A stretch of 16,512 bases of DNA, taken from NCBI GenBank assembly GCA_001839685.1, contig MLAK01000555.1:52481-68992 (forward strand). The letters run 5' to 3'. Source of the DNA: Tritrichomonas foetus. Taxonomy: Eukaryota > Parabasalia > Tritrichomonadida > Tritrichomonadidae. Of this stretch, positions 7,584-15,660 are shown in pieces. The notes below the pieces were generated by a model that saw only the letters and a program-made list of their open reading frames with translations, was not told where the DNA came from and did not search any database. How positions within the stretch are numbered: the first letter of the stretch is position 1; each line of letters begins with the position of its first letter. The position numbers and the translations under genes are program-made.

Positions 7584-10500
7584 TTAAAACCATGTTGGAA
7601 ATTCATCATCAAATGGCTGGAAGTTATCAAACTGGTTCGAAAATCCAGAATCGTTGTGATCGGGTGGCGAATATGTATGTTGTGGCTGAAAAGCTTGAGG
7701 TGGCTCTGGTTCAGTAGGCAAAGAATAGTCTGAATAAAGAGGCTCTTTCGATTGGACATAGATTTGTGGGGGTAAATTCAATAATATGAAATCACTAATT
7801 TCATCTGGAATTTTTTGTAGATTATCTCGAATTTTTATATGTAAATTCTCTAAAAACATGTCTTCCTCATCATCTCTCTGTGGATTTTCATCGTTGCTAA
7901 AGCACATTATGAAATTGAAAGCGTCAATTACATATTCCAAGCAATTTCCATGTGCTCGATGGATTGCGGGAATCCATTCTAATGTTTTTTCAGCAATTTT
8001 TGGAATAATGCTTACATTTGATGCGAAGCGTGATACAAAAACTGCAAAAACAGAAGATGCTAAGCGTGTGAATTCCATAAATTGCCCTTCATACATATAC
8101 CTACAGAATCCTTCACATAATTGTTCAAAAGTTTTCTCATTAATAACCATTAGTGATGGGTGCAAGTAAGTAATCATCATCGGCCGCATTGATAACCTTT
8201 TTGCATGAAGATCATTAATAGTGTTATCAATTATTGTTTGTGAAAAATTGATATCATTACAGAGAAGTGTCCAACAGTTTAAATAAACTAGTGTTTTTTC
8301 ATCACCAGAAACTGCATGAAATAGAAGTGATGAAAATAAAGAAATCAAAGAAGTTCGATGGCTAGAAAGAGCTTCTTTATCAGGTTGGGCAAGTGTGACT
8401 GGAAATCCTTGATTAAAATACGGTCGAAGTTTAAGCCAAAGTGTCCAAAAAGTGGAAGTTGTACGTGTAACAGTCGCTTTGAAGTAATCAAAGACATCAA
8501 AAAGATTAGGAGAAAGCATTGCAGTTGGTAATAAAGAAAACAAAGCAGCTGCAAACATCATTCCTTGCTGGCTTCCAGATTCTATGGATTTTATTATATT
8601 ATCAGTAATGATGGGAGGTTCGAATGACCTTAGTAATGTCAAATAGCTGGTAAATGGACTAGGATTAGTCATACTTCCATCATTATTACTATTATTAGAT
8701 TGTTGAAAGGCTTGGTAGAAGCCTTTTACGATGTTTTCTGTTAGTAATATGTCAACAGGGAAATGTTTTTTATGCTCTTCAAAGACATTGATGAGAATAT
8801 CCATAAGAACATAAGAAGATTGTGGCGGGGGTTGTTTAACGTTTTTCTTCTTGCATAGTGAAAAGAGTGTCTCAAGAATCATATGAACATCAACTACTCT
8901 GGAAAGTAAAACTTTTGCAAAGAAATGACGGAGCAATTCCACAACTCTTTGGTTTTCAAAAAAGACAGGGGATTTGACAAAATTTGAAATTAAATATCGG
9001 ATAAACATGATTGATGATCTGGAAATTATCGTTGTTTCCGAAAATTCAGTAAATAATGTATATAAGTCATCGATGGATAATAATGGGAAGTTCAGTAAAT
9101 CACTTAGAAAGATCGGAAATACAGCAATAAAATCTTTAACAGTCTTCACAGAAAAAAGTGCATCATATACATGCAAACTACACAAATAGGAATATTCTCC
9201 AAATAATGATAGAATTTGTTCTTTGCTAATACTAACAATTTTAGATTGTTTCGTAATTTCTGTAAATTGACTCTTAAACTTACTCAAGGGGCGTAATGAT
9301 TTATAGTGGTCAATTAGAAACATTAAAACTTCAAAATTGCCTGGTTTACTTGGAGCTGACAAAAGCGCGAAGGTTAATTTTTCTAATAAATCCTTCGTTG
9401 CAAAAGCCGGAATCATTTCTTTAATAACAGGAAGAATCTCCATTGATATATAAATATCTTCATTTCCATAAGTTTTGAATAAATTTAGAATTAAATTTGG
9501 TGCTCCTAAATAATTAGCTAATTTTGCTGCAGAATTGAAACTTTCCGGATGGTCAGTTATATATAAGGCAAGTTGATATTTCAACACATAAGGAAGTTCG
9601 TTCATTAATTCTTTTGTATGATTCATATCATTATTCACATCAGAGTTGTTGACATCACTATCTTCATTCATATTTGAATGGTTTGTATGCAAATAGTTAA
9701 GACCATTGAAAACTTGTTTTAGTGTATTTTGAATATTATTTTCTGGGAAAACTCGATTCAAAAAGCAATGAAGCTTCATTAAGGTTTGTGCATTTTTGGC
9801 AACACAAGGAAGTGCAGAAATGACTCTTTTTGTTTGTTCTGTCTTTTCAAGTAAATAAGCTTTTTGTAAAATCAGTTTCAAATAATCTGAATAGTTAAAA
9901 AGTTTATAATTTTGTAATTCTGCAAATAAAAACTGGAAATGATCAACAGATTCATAATTATCAAATAAAATATCAATGAATTCACTTAATGGAAAGGAAA
10001 TTCTTTTGTAATCGATTACAAGAATATTAATTAAATATGATACTACAACAGAAACTGATGGTAGACAAGAATTGAACCATAAAACAGCTTTACACAAATC
10101 TAAAACATGTTCAGTAAGTTCTTCGTCGTTTGAAAAATGAACCATTTTTTTGACATCATTCGCTAAATTGTCGATATTGAAATAAGGAAATTCCAAAAAT
10201 AGCAAATTTCGAATAACCGATGAAAATGCTAGTCTTGGAAGCGCTAAATCGCAAATCAATCTTGATCGATGTTTTACATCATCTCTTAAAAGTGGAATTA
10301 AATATTTTTCAAATGTATTTTCGCGGATTTGGGAAATAATTGCGAATTGAACAAGTTGCGATTTATTTAAAAGTAAATCTTTTTTGAAAAATTGAATATA
10401 CTTATCAGCATCTTCAGTTTGAAATGCATAATAAAGTAGCGAATGTGTTTTCAATAGTTCTTTCTTAAAAATTTTTAAATGGTTTGGTTTCATTTCTTGG

Positions 10501-11078
10501 ATCATCCATTTTATTAAAAGTGAATGTTGAAGCAAATTTCTTGTGTAAAGTGCATAACAAAACTTCGCGAAAAAATCTAAATCATTATTTAGATATTTTG
10601 GGTCAGAAATAATTGTATGTGTCAAAACTTTGGGTGATATGTCTTTTTCAATAACATATTTATGTATTGCCCAAGCAGCACGATCAGGTGGTAATTTGTA
10701 TTGGATGCAATCAAAAATTAAAGCGTCTAAAGTCAAATGCTCGAAGCTGGGAACTGGATTGAGTGAAAATAAATGATAGCTTGGATCGGCGAGAAATCTA
10801 ATCCACAGTGAGATATTTCCGGAATGCAAGTTTGGTTTCGGTCCGGGTTCTAAAACATCGGTTTGTAAATTCACCATCTTGGGAATATTTTGCTCCAGAT
10901 TGTCGAACATTTGGTAGAGATCATTTGGGTTTATTATATATGGCGATTCGAACCCGGGAAAAAGAGTCTGAAGAGTATCTGTGATAATTAAATTGCTGTA
11001 ATTATTACTGCCGATTTCTATTGGAAGTGGAGTGATATATGGAGTCAGGACGAATTTCGGTATCAATTCCTTCTCCAT
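7584..11078 (-). CDS. MED12: Mediator complex subunit 12-like protein
   Basis: The gene encodes 1164 residues from the ATG at 11078; a further upstream codon (11087) is GTG and is not used. Residues 90-142 follow the N-terminal Med12 signature. ISLWIRFLADP and the following LNPVP correspond to the Med12 W-x-x-x-LA-x-x-x-PL...VP stretch. LPPDRAAWAIHKYVI corresponds to Med12's VP-x-x-RAAW-x-IK. Residues 166-197 (DLDFFAKFCYALYTRNLLQH, then SLLIKWMIQEM) fit the next Med12 segment, where a 'gllDRheFl.Wll' motif occurs. The rest is helical and featureless, with a short Asn/Asp-rich insert at about residues 468-491 and a Pro/Asn-rich, aromatic tail (FQPFDDEFPTWF). Med12 anchors cyclin C and CDK8 in the nuclear Mediator kinase module. 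The length is shorter than yeast Srb8 (about 1400 residues) and human MED12 (about 2180). Assignment rests on pattern recognition; a generic helical-repeat protein is the alternative. Confidence 0.62.
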   Translation of the reverse strand: MEKELIPKFVLTPYITPLPIEIGSNNYSNLIITDTLQTLFPGFESPYIINPNDLYQMFDNLEQNIPKMVNLQTDVLEPGPKPNLHSGNISLWIRFLADPSYHLFSLNPVPSFEHLTLDALIFDCIQYKLPPDRAAWAIHKYVIEKDISPKVLTHTIISDPKYLNNDLDFFAKFCYALYTRNLLQHSLLIKWMIQEMKPNHLKIFKKELLKTHSLLYYAFQTEDADKYIQFFKKDLLLNKSQLVQFAIISQIRENTFEKYLIPLLRDDVKHRSRLICDLALPRLAFSSVIRNLLFLEFPYFNIDNLANDVKKMVHFSNDEELTEHVLDLCKAVLWFNSCLPSVSVVVSYLINILVIDYKRISFPLSEFIDILFDNYESVDHFQFLFAELQNYKLFNYSDYLKLILQKAYLLEKTEQTKRVISALPCVAKNAQTLMKLHCFLNRVFPENNIQNTLKQVFNGLNYLHTNHSNMNEDSDVNNSDVNNDMNHTKELMNELPYVLKYQLALYITDHPESFNSAAKLANYLGAPNLILNLFKTYGNEDIYISMEILPVIKEMIPAFATKDLLEKLTFALLSAPSKPGNFEVLMFLIDHYKSLRPLSKFKSQFTEITKQSKIVSISKEQILSLFGEYSYLCSLHVYDALFSVKTVKDFIAVFPIFLSDLLNFPLLSIDDLYTLFTEFSETTIISRSSIMFIRYLISNFVKSPVFFENQRVVELLRHFFAKVLLSRVVDVHMILETLFSLCKKKNVKQPPPQSSYVLMDILINVFEEHKKHFPVDILLTENIVKGFYQAFQQSNNSNNDGSMTNPSPFTSYLTLLRSFEPPIITDNIIKSIESGSQQGMMFAAALFSLLPTAMLSPNLFDVFDYFKATVTRTTSTFWTLWLKLRPYFNQGFPVTLAQPDKEALSSHRTSLISLFSSLLFHAVSGDEKTLVYLNCWTLLCNDINFSQTIIDNTINDLHAKRLSMRPMMITYLHPSLMVINEKTFEQLCEGFCRYMYEGQFMEFTRLASSVFAVFVSRFASNVSIIPKIAEKTLEWIPAIHRAHGNCLEYVIDAFNFIMCFSNDENPQRDDEEDMFLENLHIKIRDNLQKIPDEISDFILLNLPPQIYVQSKEPLYSDYSLPTEPEPPQAFQPQHTYSPPDHNDSGFSNQFDNFQPFDDEFPTWF

Positions 11079-11103
11079 TTTAATCACTCATTCTGTTTAA
11101 CAG

Positions 11104-11121
11104 AAAATATGGTTACATTTT
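11104..11121 (-). promoter_or_regulatory. Candidate Myb-like core promoter element, copy 2
   Basis: In gene sense this reads AAAATGTAACCATATTTT, one base different from the copy before the coiled-coil gene. It ends 26 nt upstream of the Med12-like ATG at 11078. The agreement in distance also supports that ATG over the GTG nine bases upstream. Confidence 0.5.
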
Positions 11122-11368
11122 GTTATTAATTTTTTCATTCAAATATACAAAACGATTATTCACCATTCAAAAGGAGTTTATAGAAAGATAGAAAAAAATA
11201 ACTTTTTGCTAGTAATAAATATGAACTAAAAAATTCATTTATCTCATATAAAATTTTTTTAATAACATTTAATAGTGCATATTTAGATTTATGTAATTCT
11301 TTATTTTATTTAATTAAAAGTTAAATTATGTTTTAATTCATTAACGGATCAAAATTGGGTTTTTAACT

Positions 11369-11398
11369 TTGGTTAACAAATTAAAATTCCTTAACCAA
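11369..11398. repeat. Inverted repeat TTGGTTAA / TTAACCAA
   Basis: Perfect 8-bp arms at 11369-11376 and 11391-11398 are separated by 14 nt, so the arm centres are about two helical turns apart (22 nt). The right arm ends 52 nt before the chromatin-gene ATG. The arms contain the TAACC core also seen in the two minus-strand promoter elements. This arrangement suits a dimeric or paired Myb-type regulator, which is inference. Confidence 0.4.
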
Positions 11399-11450
11399 TA
11401 AAAAAACAATTTCTTTTTCTTCATAATTGAGTTCTTCCTTCACGAATAAT

Positions 11451-14400
11451 ATGGAAAAATCATATAACCAAGCAACGAACTCTGGAAAAAGAAGTGGAAA
11501 TATGCGGGTCTCTGCAAAAAGAGGTCATGCTTATAGCTCAAAAGCACCTCGTCAGCTTCAAATGACGAATACAATAAATAGCCAAAATCAAAAAAATAAA
11601 GCCCGCTATGAAAATTTACCTGATTCTGATATCGATGAAATCATTTGTATCGAAAATATTAACAAAGTTTTAAAATATTCGATAAAAATGAAAAATTCAT
11701 CATATAAAGCCTCAAAATGGATTTCTGATAAAGATTTCAATGATTTTATTCATGGAAATGAAATCAAAAATTATTATGAACGAATTGGCTTTCGAAAATT
11801 CGTAAATGTTACATTTTTGATTGAAGAAATGATTCTGGCAATTAAAGGGAAATCATTTTTAATCAAATGGAAAAACCTTCCAATAAAATATGCAACATGG
11901 GAAAATTCCGCATCTCCAAAAATGATTGAGAGGTATCATAAATTGAAACCATTAATGCCACCACTTAATACAGAAGCTGAATCAATCGAACTAAAGCAAA
12001 TATTAGGATTAAATGAACAACAGCTTCGTGTTGTGAAACAAATCATTCAAAATTATTATAATCAATTATCTCATTTTGCCTTGGTTGGTGATGTTGGAAG
12101 TGTGATGCGCAAACAGATTCTTTCTGCAATTTATTATTTACGAATGCATACTTATACTAATTATCCAGTTATGTTTATTGTAGATGAGAGCAATGTTTCT
12201 TTAGTAGCCGCAGAAATTGAATATTTTGCATCAATGAATTGTTTGCAAATTTATAATGATCCATCCGAGATTCAATTGCTTCATAAAAATGGCTGGTTTT
12301 ATCCTGAGTCGCATTCAACTTTATATAAATTCATTGTTGTATCATTTAATGCTTTTCAAATGATTTATGATTTAGTAGAAAAAACTAGATTTTTATTAGT
12401 TTGTGCGGATTTAACATCAAGTAAAATTAGTTCGACAATTATTGATAACATTGAGTTGGATTATATTAAAGGGGATGAATTTGCAAGTCCTAATGATGAA
12501 AAGAATCAAATAGAAACATTAGCAGAATATTTGAATATAGCTACAATTAATTCCAAAATGGTTATACAACTTTTACCACATTCAATAGCACCATATGACT
12601 CTATTACTTATCCATTATTTTTGCTTCAATCTAGATTCCTTGAATCTGTATGTTCACCCAATCATTTAATCAGAGAAGACTTCATAGCATGCCATATGAT
12701 GCCTGAGCAACGATTTATTTATGATAGTTTTATATCACAATACTATGATGACGAAAATATCGAAAATAATCAAAGTTTAATCGACAACTTATGTCTAATT
12801 GCTGATCACCCAGCTTTTGTACAACGTAACTATTCCCCTTCTGCTGCAATTAATGATGGAATTAGCCAGTTTATCGAACGATCTGGGAAAATGAAAATGG
12901 TTAAACGATTTATTGAGCAATTACATAGTGAAAAAAAGAGAACATTAATAATAACAACCAATCAATTATTTTTTGATTTATTACAACAATATTTTCAAAC
13001 AATTGACTTACCATTTGGGATTATTGATACTCATCAACCAAGGAAATTTTATAAATACCAATTTGTTTTATTGCATTTGAATGAAGCAGATCATTTTGAT
13101 TGGATTGAATATCGTTTTAGTTGTATATTATGCTTATCTCCTTCAATTAATTTACTTAGTAGAATGCCAAATTATCAAGCGCCATATTATAAAATACCAC
13201 GATGTACAATTTATCGCATCTTTAATGATGACTCAATCGAATTACAGTTAGCAGTTAAAGGAAAATCCACAAATATTCAAGAAACGCCATCTGTTTTATC
13301 ATTTATTAAAGGTACTTATGCACTACCCATTCGTGAGTTAGTAAGGAAATCACAAATAGATTCATTTCCGAAAAATATTGAAGTTGGTAAATTCATTCCT
13401 GTCATGAATGAAATTCAAGAGAGTCCGGAATCTGATATTTGTGATTTCTCAGAAGAATGGGATTATCAAACATTTATTCAATCTTTACATATTATTTCGA
13501 CTGTATGTTGGGGAAATTGGACCTTAATGGTAAGCAAAATGCCAATTAATTTAGTCGAAGGATCGATGAAAATTATTGCATATTTACTTCTTGAAAAAAT
13601 GCTTGATATTTCTCCAAATCCAAACGTAATTGCAACAGTTTTTTATAAAAAGTTTATTAGTGATGACGAATTAAAAGAGAATGAATCAATGAGTCAAATT
13701 TTGAGTCGCTTCCGTTCAGCAATTGAAGACTTTTTCCAAGAATATTTGCAAGAAAATGAAAATGATATTGATATTCGATTGAAAAGAATAGAAGATATGA
13801 TGGTTTTAGCTATGGTTTTGTCAAGAACAGGAGGTCAATCAGATGATATATATATTCCGAAATGTGAAGATTTCATCCCAGCAACAAATTGGACTGATGA
13901 TGACGATCGAAACTTAATTAATGTAATTTATTGGAACGGTTACAATCAATGTAATTCCACTTTAGGGAATTTTAATTATTGTACTTTAAAATGTCGATTT
14001 CATGCATTAATTAAATCGTATATATCTGAAATAACTAAAATCACAAGCACTGCACTTAAATCATCAGACAAAAATGAAATTTTATCTTGGGATGAAGAAA
14101 AACAATATCAGTTTTCTAATATTTTGGCTGATTATGGTCAATTTTTAAAGGTGAGTGATTTCAGACAATTGATGGAATTGAACGACGATACTGACGGTTC
14201 AATCGAATTAATGAAAAAGAAATTTATTGAATATTCACAAGGAATTGAACAAGATTGTTTAATTAATCCAATTCCTTTTGATAATCTTGCTCGCTCCTTT
14301 GAGTTTTTTGAAATGTTAGAAAATCTTGATCTTAATAATTTATATGAAGAAGATAGAGCTATTGTTAAAGCTGTGAGATTTTGGGGACTTTGTCGTTGTA

Positions 14401-15539
14401 CAATCTCACCTGTAATTAAATCTACTTTAAAGAATCCTAATATTGTCATGATCAAATCTGAAATCAATAAAATGACCAAAGTTAAAATCGATCAAAGCCA
14501 CATTATTTATAACACAATAGGATTATATGAAATTTGTTTACCATTCACAATTTCTGATGATATTACAATAATTTCTCTTGGAACAATTAATCCAGAACAT
14601 AGTAATGAAGAATTTATTTATCCTAATGGATATTCAGCTAAGTGCTACTATCGAGGAGCCAAAACAATATGTTCAATTGTTGAAAAAGATCTTAGATTAA
14701 TATTTCGAATTGAAGTCATCGAAGGAAACCAGCCAAATGTCGAAGGAAAAACTCCTGAAGAAGCATGGAAGAAGTTCTTTAAAGATGTAATGAAATTTAA
14801 AGATTATACATTCGAGTTATGGAGAACCCCTGGTCATGAATTGTTTGGACTTTGTTCGCCAATAACCAAACAAATTATCCAATCTCTTCCTAAAGCTGAT
14901 TTGTGTACGAAATACAAACCGCGTGCATTTAAGACAGATCCAAGAATCTTGGAAGAAAAAGGTATTCTCCGATCACCTAACATGCGTTCCTCTCAAGTGT
15001 CTGATGAAAATGATGACTTCACTTTTTCACCACCGCCACCACCACCAGCAACAAACAAGCCGCCATATTCACGCCCTCGCAATATTGTCACACCTAAGAA
15101 TAATTATTTCCAGAATAGATCCTACCAAACTGGAAGAACCACTGATAATGACTCTGATCGAAACGATGCACGAATGGATGCAAGAATTTCGAATTTACAC
15201 GAGAATGGGCTCCATGATAATGAGCGATTTATTAGTCATTCGCAGCTTGAGAAGATTGATCAGGAAATTGAAGATGAAGAAAGAAAAGGAATGGAAGAAA
15301 ACAAGAAAGAAGGAAGTATTGATATCAATTCTTCAAAGAAATCAAATCCAAATATGAAATTATCTTTCTCTGAAATGTCAAATCTTTACCATGTATTCTT
15401 CAGTGTTGATTATATGCATGTTTCAAATTCTACATATCTTTCCCGGCTTCCAAAAAGAGAGATTAGTAAATTTCGTCACTCTTATAGAGATCTGGTGAAA
15501 ACCAATTTTCTGTTTCGAAAAAATGTACTTATTCCATAA
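11451..15539 (+). CDS. CHD-like chromatin protein with dead ATPase and FYRN/FYRC
   Basis: This gene encodes 1362 residues from the ATG at 11451; the frame is open to a TTG at 11427, which is not a credible start. Residues 1-55 are basic and disordered. Two chromodomain-like segments follow at about 60-112 (W90, then GNEIKNYYERIGF) and 117-165 (FLIKWKNLPIKYATWE, with W140 and W150), laid out as in CHD proteins. Residues 190-600 are an SNF2-like ATPase in which motif I reads GDVGSVMRKQ (213-222) instead of DEMGLGKT, and motif II reads VCADL (317-321) instead of VDEAH. The second lobe is recognisable (PEQRFIYDSF; SGKMKMVKRFIEQL; CTIYRIF), but its motif VI arginines are missing. SANT-like stretches occur near 668-700, 810-845 and 950-985. 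FYRN (about 1025-1080, IYPNGY at 1056-1061) and FYRC (1081-1158, ELFGL at 1130-1134) follow, then Pro6 at 1194-1199, an acidic coiled stretch and a conserved-looking tail. It is presumably a nuclear chromatin reader or scaffold without remodelling activity. TAA overlaps TAAA. Confidence 0.8.
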   Translation: MEKSYNQATNSGKRSGNMRVSAKRGHAYSSKAPRQLQMTNTINSQNQKNKARYENLPDSDIDEIICIENINKVLKYSIKMKNSSYKASKWISDKDFNDFIHGNEIKNYYERIGFRKFVNVTFLIEEMILAIKGKSFLIKWKNLPIKYATWENSASPKMIERYHKLKPLMPPLNTEAESIELKQILGLNEQQLRVVKQIIQNYYNQLSHFALVGDVGSVMRKQILSAIYYLRMHTYTNYPVMFIVDESNVSLVAAEIEYFASMNCLQIYNDPSEIQLLHKNGWFYPESHSTLYKFIVVSFNAFQMIYDLVEKTRFLLVCADLTSSKISSTIIDNIELDYIKGDEFASPNDEKNQIETLAEYLNIATINSKMVIQLLPHSIAPYDSITYPLFLLQSRFLESVCSPNHLIREDFIACHMMPEQRFIYDSFISQYYDDENIENNQSLIDNLCLIADHPAFVQRNYSPSAAINDGISQFIERSGKMKMVKRFIEQLHSEKKRTLIITTNQLFFDLLQQYFQTIDLPFGIIDTHQPRKFYKYQFVLLHLNEADHFDWIEYRFSCILCLSPSINLLSRMPNYQAPYYKIPRCTIYRIFNDDSIELQLAVKGKSTNIQETPSVLSFIKGTYALPIRELVRKSQIDSFPKNIEVGKFIPVMNEIQESPESDICDFSEEWDYQTFIQSLHIISTVCWGNWTLMVSKMPINLVEGSMKIIAYLLLEKMLDISPNPNVIATVFYKKFISDDELKENESMSQILSRFRSAIEDFFQEYLQENENDIDIRLKRIEDMMVLAMVLSRTGGQSDDIYIPKCEDFIPATNWTDDDDRNLINVIYWNGYNQCNSTLGNFNYCTLKCRFHALIKSYISEITKITSTALKSSDKNEILSWDEEKQYQFSNILADYGQFLKVSDFRQLMELNDDTDGSIELMKKKFIEYSQGIEQDCLINPIPFDNLARSFEFFEMLENLDLNNLYEEDRAIVKAVRFWGLCRCTISPVIKSTLKNPNIVMIKSEINKMTKVKIDQSHIIYNTIGLYEICLPFTISDDITIISLGTINPEHSNEEFIYPNGYSAKCYYRGAKTICSIVEKDLRLIFRIEVIEGNQPNVEGKTPEEAWKKFFKDVMKFKDYTFELWRTPGHELFGLCSPITKQIIQSLPKADLCTKYKPRAFKTDPRILEEKGILRSPNMRSSQVSDENDDFTFSPPPPPPATNKPPYSRPRNIVTPKNNYFQNRSYQTGRTTDNDSDRNDARMDARISNLHENGLHDNERFISHSQLEKIDQEIEDEERKGMEENKKEGSIDINSSKKSNPNMKLSFSEMSNLYHVFFSVDYMHVSNSTYLSRLPKREISKFRHSYRDLVKTNFLFRKNVLIP

Positions 15540-15660
15540 ACTATATATTATTTAGAAATCGAATCTTTGAATATTTTATACATTTTTCAATTAGAATTAT
15601 TTAATGAATCAGAATGATCAATATTCATAGTGAAATAAAAAAGATTTATAAATTCTTTAT
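15540..15660. other. Convergent 3' spacer
   Basis: Only 121 bp of AT-rich DNA separate the stop codons of two convergent genes. Both stop codons overlap TAAA on their own strand, so both 3' ends may be formed within this spacer. Confidence 0.5.

Larger units (their letters stand above)
11079..11450. promoter_or_regulatory. Divergent promoter region, Med12-like and chromatin genes
   Basis: These 372 bp separate two divergent start codons and are very AT-rich. On the Med12-like side the 18-nt promoter element lies at 11104-11121. On the chromatin-gene side there is a cluster of TTAAC motifs: TTAACGG at 11341-11347 (a match to the general Myb site YAACKG), TTAACTT at 11363, and the pair TTGGTTAA/TTAACCAA at 11369-11398. 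A pyrimidine-rich stretch, TTTCTTTTTCTTC, precedes the chromatin-gene ATG by about 30 nt. The middle, roughly 11150-11330, holds nothing recognisable. Confidence 0.5.

Noticed and set aside
14923..15357. Plus-strand 144-codon frame in the 3' part of the chromatin gene
   Set aside because: It lies inside the much longer frame that carries the FYRC end and Pro-rich tail; the His/Arg/Met-rich product is an out-of-frame shadow.
11451..15539. Chromatin gene as an inactivated pseudogene
   Set aside because: The ATPase motifs are lost but 4 kb remain free of stops and frameshifts and the chromodomain and FYR parts keep their key residues, so the protein is probably made.
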